In this document: one piece after another, positions 33,832 to 42,311 of the stretch
Numbering within the stretch: the stretch's first letter is position 1
How the letters are laid out: the number at the start of each line of letters is the position of its first letter
NCBI GenBank assembly: GCA_903926565.1
Contig: CAIYJU010000158.1
Span: 1-56,859, forward strand
DNA: 56,859 bases
From: an uncultured Bacteroidales bacterium
GTDB taxonomy: Bacteria > Bacteroidota > Bacteroidia > Bacteroidales > FEN-979
Direction: 5' to 3'
The notes under the pieces: generated by a model
Told to the model about the DNA's origin: nothing
The model's database searches: none
The model's input: the letters and a program-made list of their open reading frames with translations, nothing else
Translations under genes and position numbers: made by a program

Positions 33832-36711
33832 TTATTCCACTTTGACAAATTTGACAAAATTGGATGCGGCAGCGATTCTCAACAGGTAAATTCCTGCAGG
33901 AAGATCACTGATATCAACAGAATTCCCCGGTTTATCAAACGTGCCGGATTTTACCGTCATTCCTGAAAAATCTACAATTTGAAATTCACCAGCCGAGCCT
34001 GTTTGAACAGTGATGCTGTTTTTTGCCGGATTGGGATAAACAGAGATGGTTGCCGGCACTTTTTCACCGGTACCCACCGCCACATCAACATTTGCACAGG
34101 CGCCCTCCGATTCCCCGTCAGGATAAAGGGCCTTTACGCAATAGGTATACTGACCGCTGACAACACCGAGGTCATCGTAAAAAAGAGCGGCAATCGGCGC
34201 AGCATTCAGTTTTAATCCGTTCCGGTACATGTTGTATCCGGTTGGATTCGCCGATGGAGCATCCCATGTCAGGTTAACATCATGGTTTACGGCCACTGCA
34301 TGAAGGTTCGCAGGAGCAGGCAAAGGAGGCCTGAGCCTTCCGATAAATTTATACGCCCCGTTTTCAGTCGCACTTGCACTCACGCCACCGGCCCAGCCGC
34401 AATGGTTGTTAACCCAGGCCATCTGCATGTATCGTGCACCCTGTGTTCCGAGGAATTCAGTCCAGGTATGCCCGCCATCAAAACTGTAAGAGGAACCGAT
34501 GTTAACCGAAGAACCTGAACTTACCCAGGTATTCTCAGTACCGGGAACATACATCAGGTCTGTGGCAAATACAGGCCCGGTTGTGGCAACCGCTGTCCAG
34601 GTAAGGCCTCCGTCAAATGTCTCACACATCTCACCAATGCTGCCGGCGCCCTTATCCTGAACCAATCCATGCATTCCGGTTCTGAAGGAGGGTTCGATAT
34701 ACTTCCCGTTAAAAGGCTGCACTGTTGCGACATTATAGGTGAGCCCCTTGTCGGTGGAACGGTAAACCCTGCCCATGTTTGTGCCGAACCACAGTGTATC
34801 ATGAACTGCAGAGTAATAGCCAACAACGCCGAACTCCCCTGACACCGGGTTTGGAATATTCGCACCCGGAACCTGGGTCCATGTAGTTCCGCCATTGGTC
34901 GTGGTGTAGATCTCAAAATCCCCGCTGATCGGGTCGCCCATGCACCAGCCATCATTCTCATTAAAAAAGTGTATGCAATTCGGGAAAGATGCACTGTTGC
35001 TGAATGTGGCTGTTGACTGCCTGGCCCAGGTGGTACCACCATCCGTGGTTGCATAAATTCCCATGGGTTTTGATCCGGAGACTTTGTACATCGGGACGTA
35101 TGCTTTGTTTTCATTGATGGCAAATATCATGGCAGAGGCGAGTCCTGTTGTATTTGTAATTGTACCGGGAATCCAGGTTGCTCCTCCGTCAACAGATTTC
35201 GAGAAGTCGGAACAGGGACCTGTCGGGTTGTTGTCGTCAAATGCGGAGGCCCAGACGATGTTGCTGTCAACGGCCGACATGAAATTGATTCCCCGTGCCG
35301 GAGAAGTAAAACCGGTGGATTGCGAAATCCATTCAGCCACATTCAGGTTTATTTCGTGATATACGGTATCGGCGGCGGTATAGGAATAGACCCTGACCTG
35401 GTGACTTCCAAGGTCGGAAGTTGCAGTATTCCAGGTATATGTCAGGGTGTCGTTGACCACGGAGAATTTTTCAACATTGTCAACAAACAACTTCATGGAT
35501 GAGGGGACACCACGGATTGTTGCGGCCTTGATTTCAACCGGATATCCCACACCAATCACGGCATTGTTTACCGGGCTTGTGATTCTGACAATGAGATTCG
35601 GGTTGTATGGCTTGATATTGATCACAACCGAATTATTGTCATTAAAAGTGCTGCCACCCGGATTCAGCGCCCCGATGGCATAATAGCCATTGCTCGATCC
35701 CGACCATCCCCAGTTAAAATGGAATTTACCATCACTCAGCCGGTAACCGTCGCACACCCAGGCATGACCCCCGGAGCCGGAACCGCTGTAGTACATCGGC
35801 AGGCTTAAATCAAGTTGGGATCTGAGCAGGCTTTTAAAATCTTCCACATTGGGAAAGTAGCTTTTATATTGAATTGTCACACCGGGGTTATAGTTGAAAT
35901 AATCCATCATGGCATCAGGCACATCTTCACTGTAGGCGCCGGATCCGCTCGGATCATATTGCATGTTCACCGATACTCCGGCGTGATACATGATGCTCGC
36001 CACGGCCGGATTGGCGGTGCTCACGCTGTTTGGCATCGAAGCCCAGTTGTAGGTTGTGGTTCCGAAATTGGCCGTTTGAACACCATACACCGGGTGTGTA
36101 TAGGTATGGGAACCGACACCCTGGGGCGGGAAATTGTGATATTTCATGATCTGTGCCATTGCTGTGGCAACACAACCGGTATAAACATGGCCACAGGAGA
36201 AGTATGCGGCGGCGTCGGCCGGACATTGCGTGTTGTAGTTGCACCCCTGGTCCCAGGTAGTGGAAAGCAAGGGATTCACATCGCGTACCGAACGATCTTC
36301 CTTCCCGCTGCGGATGGCTTCCCAGTCCTTCAGCGTCTCCCTGTTATCAAGGCGGTTAGTGATGATCTGAAATATCTCCTTTGAATAGCTTTCAATCCAG
36401 TACTTTACCGATGGGGAGGGATCTCCGTCGGGCATCTCATTTTCAAACGAATAACCCAGTACAGGGATCGAAGCATCGTCTGCAGCGATCAATATGAATC
36501 CTCCGTTGCCATATTTGAAAGTATATATGGTAGGCGTATCCTGGTAAATATAATTATGACCATCAATGACGGTGACAGTCCCGGAAAAATCAGGATGGTG
36601 ATTCTTATAAAACGTTAATGCAACCTGACGGGCATCCTGTTCGGAAACATGCGCGGCCATTACCATGAAGCCCAGGGCCATCATGGAAACAAAAAGGAAA
36701 AGTTTTTTCAT
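33832..36711 (-). CDS. Secreted C10 (streptopain-like) cysteine protease with T9SS sorting tail
   Basis: This is a 959-residue exported protease. The ATG at 36711 begins a signal peptide (MKKLFLFVSMMALGFMVMAA); the frame extends 20 codons upstream but is not signal-like. A Spi-type propeptide region (SEQDARQVALTFYKN) precedes a C10 catalytic domain with Cys at about residue 180 (YTGCVATAMAQIMKYHNFPP) and His at about 316 (GSGSGGHAWVCDGY). It continues with an Ig-like segment (ITSPVNNAVIGVGYPVEI), BNR/YCF48-like repeats (DGGTTWARQ, NGGTTWTQV, DGGHTWTEF), a fibronectin type III segment (PANLHAVAVNHDVNLTWDAP) and a type A T9SS tail (ISVYPNPAKNSITVQ ... LPAGIYLLRI). It probably degrades extracellular proteins at the cell surface. 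Confidence 0.93.
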   Translation of the reverse strand: MKKLFLFVSMMALGFMVMAAHVSEQDARQVALTFYKNHHPDFSGTVTVIDGHNYIYQDTPTIYTFKYGNGGFILIAADDASIPVLGYSFENEMPDGDPSPSVKYWIESYSKEIFQIITNRLDNRETLKDWEAIRSGKEDRSVRDVNPLLSTTWDQGCNYNTQCPADAAAYFSCGHVYTGCVATAMAQIMKYHNFPPQGVGSHTYTHPVYGVQTANFGTTTYNWASMPNSVSTANPAVASIMYHAGVSVNMQYDPSGSGAYSEDVPDAMMDYFNYNPGVTIQYKSYFPNVEDFKSLLRSQLDLSLPMYYSGSGSGGHAWVCDGYRLSDGKFHFNWGWSGSSNGYYAIGALNPGGSTFNDNNSVVINIKPYNPNLIVRITSPVNNAVIGVGYPVEIKAATIRGVPSSMKLFVDNVEKFSVVNDTLTYTWNTATSDLGSHQVRVYSYTAADTVYHEINLNVAEWISQSTGFTSPARGINFMSAVDSNIVWASAFDDNNPTGPCSDFSKSVDGGATWIPGTITNTTGLASAMIFAINENKAYVPMYKVSGSKPMGIYATTDGGTTWARQSTATFSNSASFPNCIHFFNENDGWCMGDPISGDFEIYTTTNGGTTWTQVPGANIPNPVSGEFGVVGYYSAVHDTLWFGTNMGRVYRSTDKGLTYNVATVQPFNGKYIEPSFRTGMHGLVQDKGAGSIGEMCETFDGGLTWTAVATTGPVFATDLMYVPGTENTWVSSGSSVNIGSSYSFDGGHTWTEFLGTQGARYMQMAWVNNHCGWAGGVSASATENGAYKFIGRLRPPLPAPANLHAVAVNHDVNLTWDAPSANPTGYNMYRNGLKLNAAPIAALFYDDLGVVSGQYTYCVKALYPDGESEGACANVDVAVGTGEKVPATISVYPNPAKNSITVQTGSAGEFQIVDFSGMTVKSGTFDKPGNSVDISDLPAGIYLLRIAAASNFVKFVKVE

Positions 36712-36818
36712 AAAGGAGTATGAGATAAGTTTGAAAGGGTAAAAGTAACAATTGTTATGTATGTATTTCATTTTTTTCTGTTGGACACCGGCATTTTCAT
36801 TTTCCTTTGTTTAAGTTG

Positions 36819-36918
36819 AGTAAAAGGAGAGTAAAAGGAAAGTAAAAGGAAAGTAAAAGGAGAGTAAAAGGAGAGTAAAAGGAGAGTAAAAGGAGAGTAA
36901 AAGGAGAGTAAAAGGAAA
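36819..36918 (+). repeat. 11-bp tandem array (GTAAAAGGAGA), about nine units
   Basis: About nine copies of GTAAAAGGAGA, with GGAAA variants in units 2 and 3, run between the protease gene and the HD-domain gene. The units contain AAGGAGA, which resembles a ribosome site, but the array ends about 75 bases before the start codon. On the other strand it is a CT-rich tract. Confidence 0.93.
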
Positions 36919-36993
36919 TGACATTCTGGCAACGCCGGAAATATCACAAAGTTCTGCGAAGAAATGTTTAAATTTCAGCGCAAAATAACACAC

Positions 36994-37659
36994 ATGACCG
37001 ACCAGGAAATTATCGAAAAAACAATAGAATTTGTCAGGATCGAACTTAAGAATGCTGAAGGCGGTCACGACTGGTGGCACATTGCAAGGGTATTGAAAAA
37101 TGCCCAAACCATCTCCCGGTCAGAACACGTAAACATGCTGATCGTTCAATTAGGAGCGCTTCTGCACGACATTGCAGATCACAAGTTCAACGATGGAGAT
37201 GAGTCTGCCGGTTTGAGAAAAACCAGGAATTTCCTTCAAAGTCTTGCGGTGGATGAAGCCGTGATCGGCCACGTGGAAAAAATCATGACAAACATCTCTT
37301 TCAAAGGCGGTAATTTTTCACAGTCATTTTCTTCGGATGAGTTGAATGTGGTTCAGGATGCCGACCGGCTGGATGCAATCGGTGCCATCGGCATTGCACG
37401 GGCATTCAACTACGGCGGTTTCAAAGGAAGGGAGATGTTCAATCCTGCCATTCAACCCCATATCGGGATGACCGTCGAACAATACAAAAGCAGCACTGCT
37501 CCCACCATCAATCACTTCCATGAAAAGCTGTTGTTGCTGAAGGACCGCATGAATACTGAAACTGGCCGGCGAATGGCGGAACAACGGCACCGGTTTATGG
37601 AGCAATTTCTTGCACAGTTTTACAATGAATGGGATGGACAGGATGTCCCGCCCGAATAA
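36994..37659 (+). CDS. HD-domain phosphohydrolase, YedJ-like
   Basis: This 221-residue soluble protein has the HD metal motif set: His in GGHDWWHIARVL, the HD pair in LGALLHDIADHKF, and the later Asp in VVQDADRLDAIGAIGIARAF, a block shared with E. coli YedJ. A C-terminal helix (HFHEKLLLLKDRMNTETGRR) fits the same family. Such proteins hydrolyse phosphate esters or nucleotides, but the substrate is not known. ATG 36964 is also in frame and would add ten residues; ATG 36994 (MTDQEIIEKTIEF) fits the family better. Confidence 0.88.
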   Translation: MTDQEIIEKTIEFVRIELKNAEGGHDWWHIARVLKNAQTISRSEHVNMLIVQLGALLHDIADHKFNDGDESAGLRKTRNFLQSLAVDEAVIGHVEKIMTNISFKGGNFSQSFSSDELNVVQDADRLDAIGAIGIARAFNYGGFKGREMFNPAIQPHIGMTVEQYKSSTAPTINHFHEKLLLLKDRMNTETGRRMAEQRHRFMEQFLAQFYNEWDGQDVPPE

Positions 37660-37712
37660 AAAAATATTTGATTAGGCACAATCATACCAGTGATGGATTT
37701 GGTCACCAATCA

Positions 37713-37784
37713 GCCACGAAAGTGGCGTCACATTAATAACCGTGGGTGAAGCCCACGGTTGATCATATTGCGCGCTTTCAGCGC
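37713..37784. repeat. Intergenic cluster of three perfect hairpins
   Basis: Three hairpins follow each other in the 387-base gap after the HD gene: GCCAC-gaaa-GTGGC (37713-37726), AACCGTGGG-tgaag-CCCACGGTT (37738-37760) and GCGCT-ttc-AGCGC (37772-37784). Wording such as 'accgtgggtgaagcccacggt' and 'gcgctttcagcgc' recurs as a dispersed palindromic element in many Bacteroidota. The remaining part of the gap is AT-rich with no gene seen. Confidence 0.7.
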
Positions 37785-38046
37785 TGGTTTTATTATTACT
37801 GGTCTTTTAATGATTTTTCACTTTACTGGTACAAACGATCTTAATCAAATTAAACTATTTGATTATGACAACAGGATTAAAAACACCTGATTCTTAATCA
37901 ATTACACTCCTCCCTGAATTTCAGACCGCTGCAGGTTAAAAATTTCTGCTAATTTTATCCGGGGATTATGAATGCAAAAAGAAGCAAATCCACAGCAACC
38001 ATTAATCAGGATTGACCCATGTATTGATTTTTAATCACTGACGCCC

Positions 38047-39624
38047 ATGCGTAAACAAGAGACACACCAGGCAGAGATTGAGCAGCTGAATGAAGAACTC
38101 AGAAAGGCAAAGGCCATTGCCCTGGAGACCAAGGACCTGTATGAATTTTCTCCGTCCGGATATTTTACGCTGACCCGCGAGGGCATCATAACCAGGCTGA
38201 ACCTGGCGGGAGCACAAATCCTGGGTAAAGAGCGAAACGAATTGCTTCAAACTCATTTTGGTTTCCTTGTGGCTGATGACTCCAAATCAACCTTCAATAC
38301 TTTTCTCGGGCAAACCTTCAGCGGCAAAGTCAAAGAAACATGTACCATAACCATTACAGGGGCCGGGCAAAATCAAATCTACACTCTTTTATCAGGTATC
38401 CTGAGTGAAAACGGGCAATTTTGCATGGTTACAGCTGTCGATATCACATTACAGAAACAGGAGGAACTGCTGTCGGTTCAGCGGGAACAGCGACTGAGAA
38501 AAGCTGAAAACCGGCGTCTTGCCATTCTTGAAACCGCCATGGACGGTTACTGGCTGCTTGACAGGCATGGACGGCTTCTTGAAGTGAATGAAACCTATTG
38601 CAGGATGAGCGGATATACCATACGTGAACTGCTTGCCATGAGTATCTCAGATCTGGAAGCTTCTGAAGCAACAGACGCCATACTCGCTCACATTGAAAAA
38701 ATTGTCAGGCAAGGTGAAGACCGGTTCGAAACCCGTCACCGGCGAAAGGATGGCAGCCTCTTCGATCTCGAAATCAGCGCCCAGTACCACCCTGTGGAAG
38801 GCGGTCAGTTCGTGGCTTTCCTGCATGATATCACAGTGCGTAAAGAAGCGGAAGAAGCTCTGAAAATCAGTGAGGAAAAGTTTAAAAACCTGGTCTGGGA
38901 CATGCAGGTAGGCGTACTCCTCCAGGGCCCTCATGCCGAAATTTTACTGAGCAATCCCCAGGCACTTGAACTGCTGGGTCTTGATGAAGATCAACTGCTG
39001 GGGAAGACCTCCTTTGATCCTGACTGGAATGTGATCCATGAAGACGGCTCCCCTTTCCCCGGGCCCGAACACCCTGTACCCCAGGCCATTGCCACGGGGA
39101 AGTCTGTGCGATCAGTGGTGATGGGCGTTTACCGCCCGTCGGGCCGTGACAGGGTTTGGTTGCTGGTTCATGCAGAACCTCAATTCAACATCGACACGAC
39201 GTTGCGAAATGTTGTCTGTACATTCATTGACATTTCGAAACGCAAACATACCGAGGATGCGCTCAAACAATTAAACGAGGAACTTGAAGACAGGGTATTG
39301 GAACGAACTTCTGAACTGCAGAAATCCAATGATGCCCTCAGGCAGACCGAGGAGAAATACCGCATGGTGGCAGACTTCACCCACGACTGGGAATTCTGGA
39401 TTGACCAGAACGCATCATGCTTTATTCCTCCCCTTCAAGCAGGAGAATTACCGGCCATGATGCCTCTTCGTTCATGGAAAACCCAAAACTTTTATATGAA
39501 ATTGTTCACCCTCTGGATGAAGCGCTATTTCTCAGTCACAAGAAAAGTGAGCTCAGCAAACGGGAATCAAACTCTGAAATACAATACAGGATCCTCCGGG
39601 CAGACGGTACAACCAGATGGATAG
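38047..39624 (+). CDS. Multi-PAS sensor histidine kinase, N-terminal part (frameshifted gene)
   Basis: This frame encodes the sensory half of a soluble kinase with no membrane segment. A coiled-coil opening leads into a PAS domain (LYEFSPSGYFTLTREGIITRL), a second PAS-PAC (ILETAMDGYWLLDRHGRLLEV ending in FLHDITVRKEAEEAL), and a third (VWDMQVGVLLQGPHAEI, ending in CTFIDISKRKHTEDAL). A coiled coil follows (LNEELEDRVLERTSELQ), then the start of a fourth PAS (FTHDWEFWIDQN). After about residue 455 the reading goes out of frame, and the last 70 residues are not kinase-like. The gene continues in the overlapping frame from 39417. Confidence 0.82.
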   Translation: MRKQETHQAEIEQLNEELRKAKAIALETKDLYEFSPSGYFTLTREGIITRLNLAGAQILGKERNELLQTHFGFLVADDSKSTFNTFLGQTFSGKVKETCTITITGAGQNQIYTLLSGILSENGQFCMVTAVDITLQKQEELLSVQREQRLRKAENRRLAILETAMDGYWLLDRHGRLLEVNETYCRMSGYTIRELLAMSISDLEASEATDAILAHIEKIVRQGEDRFETRHRRKDGSLFDLEISAQYHPVEGGQFVAFLHDITVRKEAEEALKISEEKFKNLVWDMQVGVLLQGPHAEILLSNPQALELLGLDEDQLLGKTSFDPDWNVIHEDGSPFPGPEHPVPQAIATGKSVRSVVMGVYRPSGRDRVWLLVHAEPQFNIDTTLRNVVCTFIDISKRKHTEDALKQLNEELEDRVLERTSELQKSNDALRQTEEKYRMVADFTHDWEFWIDQNASCFIPPLQAGELPAMMPLRSWKTQNFYMKLFTLWMKRYFSVTRKVSSANGNQTLKYNTGSSGQTVQPDG

Positions 39625-40709
39625 GCCATGTTTGTCAGCCGGTTTACAGCAAATCAGGAAAATTTCTCGGGATCAGGGGAAGCAACAGGGATATTACAGA
39701 AAGCAAAAACCTGGAACAGTTATTAAGAACAAGTGAACAGAAATATAAACTTCTTTCGGAAAACATTTCCGACGGGGTATTTATTTCCAGGCGGGGCCGT
39801 CTTGAATATGTAAATAGTGCAATGAACCGGTTATTCGGATATGAAGACAACCAGCTGGTTGGAACAATGCTCAATGACCTCGCTCACCCACAATACTGCA
39901 AGGAGTTTGAAAATCACCTTTTAATTGAATTTCCTTTTAATCAGATCAGGAATATTGAAATTGAATGTTACAGAAAAGACCAGTCAACAATTTTTGTCGA
40001 TTTCCTGTCGCATTACGTTGCAAATGAAAAGGTTATTTACGGAGTTGCACATAACATCAGTGAAAGGAGACATCTTCAGAAAAATATCCTGAATGCCATT
40101 ATACAAACAGAAGAGAATGAAAGGACACATTTTTCAAGGGAGCTTCATGACGGTCTTGGCCCCTTGCTTTCGCTTACAAAACTGCTGATTCAATCTTCGC
40201 AGCGACCCAAGAGTGACAAATCGCGGGAGGAGATTATCCGCAAGGCAGAACAGATGGTGGATGACTCGCTTGCAGCAGTGAAAGAGATTTCGAACAGGCT
40301 GAACCCCCATATCCTTACCAATTACGGGGTGTCGTCGGCCATTCAGAACTTTGTTGACAAATATGCCGAATCATCTGCATTCAACATTGCTTTTCAATCC
40401 AACACTGCCAGGCGTTTCACTCCTGAAATTGAAGCAACACTATATCGTGTCCTCATCGAATGTATCAACAACACAGCAAGACATGCCAACGCAAACAATG
40501 TCGACATCAGGATGCACGACTCTGGTTACCAGGTGCTGATAAATTATAAGGATGACGGAATTGGCTTCAACATTCCCGACGCCTGGCTGGTACTGAAAGG
40601 ATTCGGACTGTTCAACCTGCAAAGCCGCATCGAGCATATCGGGGGAACAATCTCACTGTCCAGCACCCCCGGGCATGGCGTTGACTACCAGATTCTTATT
40701 AATTGTTAA
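39417..40709 (+). CDS. Multi-PAS sensor histidine kinase, C-terminal part (frameshifted gene)
   Basis: This frame completes the fourth PAS domain (LYSSPSSRRITGHDASSFM), adds a fifth (LLSENISDGVFISRRGRLEYV) and then the kinase core of the NarL/DesK type (HisKA_3). The core shows the phospho-accepting His in HFSRELHDGLGPLLSLTKLL, the N box ECINNTARHANANNVDI, G1 YKDDGIGFN and G2 GFGLFNLQSRIEHIGG. It does not have its own plausible start: the ATG at 39417 lies inside the PAS core. Restoring one base near 39412 fuses it to the upstream frame into a single protein of about 887 residues. The cognate regulator follows 40 bases downstream. Confidence 0.82.
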   Translation: MLYSSPSSRRITGHDASSFMENPKLLYEIVHPLDEALFLSHKKSELSKRESNSEIQYRILRADGTTRWIGHVCQPVYSKSGKFLGIRGSNRDITESKNLEQLLRTSEQKYKLLSENISDGVFISRRGRLEYVNSAMNRLFGYEDNQLVGTMLNDLAHPQYCKEFENHLLIEFPFNQIRNIEIECYRKDQSTIFVDFLSHYVANEKVIYGVAHNISERRHLQKNILNAIIQTEENERTHFSRELHDGLGPLLSLTKLLIQSSQRPKSDKSREEIIRKAEQMVDDSLAAVKEISNRLNPHILTNYGVSSAIQNFVDKYAESSAFNIAFQSNTARRFTPEIEATLYRVLIECINNTARHANANNVDIRMHDSGYQVLINYKDDGIGFNIPDAWLVLKGFGLFNLQSRIEHIGGTISLSSTPGHGVDYQILINC

Positions 40710-40737
40710 AAAAATACAGAACAATTCTATTATTTAG

Positions 40738-40745
40738 TACTTTTG
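40738..40745 (+). promoter_or_regulatory. Promoter-like TACTTTTG box at the response-regulator start
   Basis: TACTTTTG matches the -7 consensus and ends only four bases before the ATG at 40750. If used, the message would begin at or very near the start codon. The regulator may instead be read through from the kinase gene. Confidence 0.35.
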
Positions 40746-40749
40746 ACGA

Positions 40750-41412
40750 ATGAATTATCCTCTTGAAAAAAAGCCGGATTTGATTATTGTCGATGACCAC
40801 CTAATATTCCGGCAGGGGTTAAAGTCGCTTATTGACCTTGAAAATATCGCGACTGTAATTGCAGAGGCATCAGATGGTGAATCGTTTATGGAACTTCTCT
40901 CCAATCACAAACCCGATTTGGTTTTGATGGACATCGACATGCCGAAAATGGACGGGATGGAAGCGACCCGGCAGGCATTGAAACTGATGCCAGGCCTGAA
41001 GATCATCGCCTTTACCATGTACGGCGATGAAGATTATTACTACAAGATGATCGACCTCGGGGTGAAGGGTTTCCTGCTGAAATCAAGCGGAATCAATGAA
41101 CTCGAAAACGCCATTCACCATGTCATGCTGGGAGAGACCTACTTTTCCAATGAAATGCTGCGAAAGATCATTCAGAACCTTGGCCGGAAAGTTGACCGGA
41201 AGCCTGCAGAATCAAAAAACCTCACTGAAAGAGAGATCGAAGTATTGCAGCAGATCTGCCTCGGCTCAAACAATGAGGAGATTGCAGAAAAACTGTTTAT
41301 CAGTCCCCTCACCGTAAAAAGCCACAGGGCCAACCTGCTTGAAAAAACAAGCAGTAAAAACACCCCTGCCCTCATCCTGTTTGCCATCAAAAATAAGGTT
41401 GTGGAGCTTTAA
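40750..41412 (+). CDS. NarL/LuxR-family response regulator
   Basis: This 220-residue regulator has a receiver domain with the acidic pair (LIIVDDHLIFRQGL), the phospho-acceptor Asp in LVLMDIDMPKMDG, the Thr in IIAFTMYGDE and the Lys in FLLKSSG. A C-terminal LuxR-type helix-turn-helix follows (LTEREIEVLQQICLG, then EEIAEKLFISPLTVKSHRAN). It is next to the HisKA_3 kinase and is its probable partner. The secretion cassette downstream (42029-54505) is a possible target, but no operator was identified. Confidence 0.92.
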   Translation: MNYPLEKKPDLIIVDDHLIFRQGLKSLIDLENIATVIAEASDGESFMELLSNHKPDLVLMDIDMPKMDGMEATRQALKLMPGLKIIAFTMYGDEDYYYKMIDLGVKGFLLKSSGINELENAIHHVMLGETYFSNEMLRKIIQNLGRKVDRKPAESKNLTEREIEVLQQICLGSNNEEIAEKLFISPLTVKSHRANLLEKTSSKNTPALILFAIKNKVVEL

Positions 41413-41613
41413 ACCGACAAACCATCCCCTGGTTTCTTACAAACATCATTCTCAATCAATTATACAATAGATAATACTTTTGGCGGATAACAACATCCTC
41501 CTTTTTCCCTATCAAATTACTCCTTTTTCACCTCCTGTTTACACCTTTAAGCCTTCAATTTATGTTGGCTGATCCCTAATTTTGCTAGGTTAATATGTGG
41601 TAAACCATTCCCA

Positions 41614-41931
41614 TTGAGAATTCCGGAGATCATAATTGTGGATGACCATGCAACATTTCGCACAGGATTGGCATCGATACTTGCGGCTGAGAAGCTGGGC
41701 AATGTAATCGGCGAAGCCTCTGATGGCGCAGAATTTCCCGGATTGCTCGAGTGTTTACACCCTGACCTGGTTTTTATGGACATTGACATGCCGGGGATGG
41801 GAGGAGTGGAAGCCACTATGAGAGCATTTGAAAAGGCAATTGCAGAAGTTCTTAACGGAAGAATATACGAGTCGGGCGATTCGACAGCAAAGGCAGGCTG
41901 CAGTTGCAAACGCAAAATTAATTTGAATTGA
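41614..41931 (+). pseudogene. Decayed second response regulator (internal deletion, no output domain)
   Basis: The frame begins with receiver sequence (EIIIVDDHATFRTGLASIL, phospho-site VFMDIDMPGMGGVEATMRA) clearly related to the regulator at 40750. It then jumps directly to EKAIAEVLNGRIY, which in the intact regulator lies about 45 residues later. The tail (GDSTAKAGCSCKRKINLN) is not regulator sequence and the helix-turn-helix is missing. There is no in-frame ATG; a TTG at 41614 is the only start. A TAATTTTG box at 41577-41584 may be a relic promoter. Non-functional as a regulator, or at most a phosphate sink. Confidence 0.75.
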
Positions 41932-42028
41932 ATTGGGAAAGTCTTCACAGATAAAAATCAGAAATGCCGGAGGCGGGAAAACCAATTAATGGCGAGAAAT
42001 TGAATATTAAATAGCAACTCAACATTCT

Positions 42029-42277
42029 ATGAAAAACAAACTAAAACCATTGCTGAGGTCAACCACAGTGCTCGTGATGCTGACTTTTGCTCAGCAGGCA
42101 ATGGCTCAGGCTCCCCTGCCTCCCTCCGACAATGGCGGAACAGAGAACAGGAAGCCGGGTGGAAATACCGCCCCGCTTGAAGACGGGATATACATTATCG
42201 TGGCAATGGCGTCTGCTCTCGGTGCATGGCAGGCAAGGCGTTATATGCAGTACAGTGACAATGCACAAAAACAGTGA
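42029..42277 (+). CDS. Small secreted protein with PID-CTERM-like tail, copy 1
   Basis: This 82-residue protein has a signal peptide ending near QQAMA, a fixed linker (QAPLPPSDNGG, then ENRKPGGNTAP), a short hydrophobic helix (IYIIVAMASALGAW) and a basic end (QARRYMQ). Its linker is nearly identical to that of the gene at 53400 although the codons differ, so the peptide itself is conserved. The order signal / Pro-Gly linker / P-[LI]-[ED]-[DG]-G / helix / basic tail resembles the PID-CTERM sorting-signal pattern in Bacteroidota. The PID motif is degenerate here (PLEDG). It opens the same-strand cassette. Confidence 0.8.
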   Translation: MKNKLKPLLRSTTVLVMLTFAQQAMAQAPLPPSDNGGTENRKPGGNTAPLEDGIYIIVAMASALGAWQARRYMQYSDNAQKQ

Positions 42278-42311
42278 TTGAAACAATAATAAATATCAGA
42301 CAATACCGATC

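Noticed and set aside
36819..36918. CRISPR array or multiple ribosome sites
   Set aside because: The 11-base units have no spacers, and the nearest start codon is about 75 bases away.
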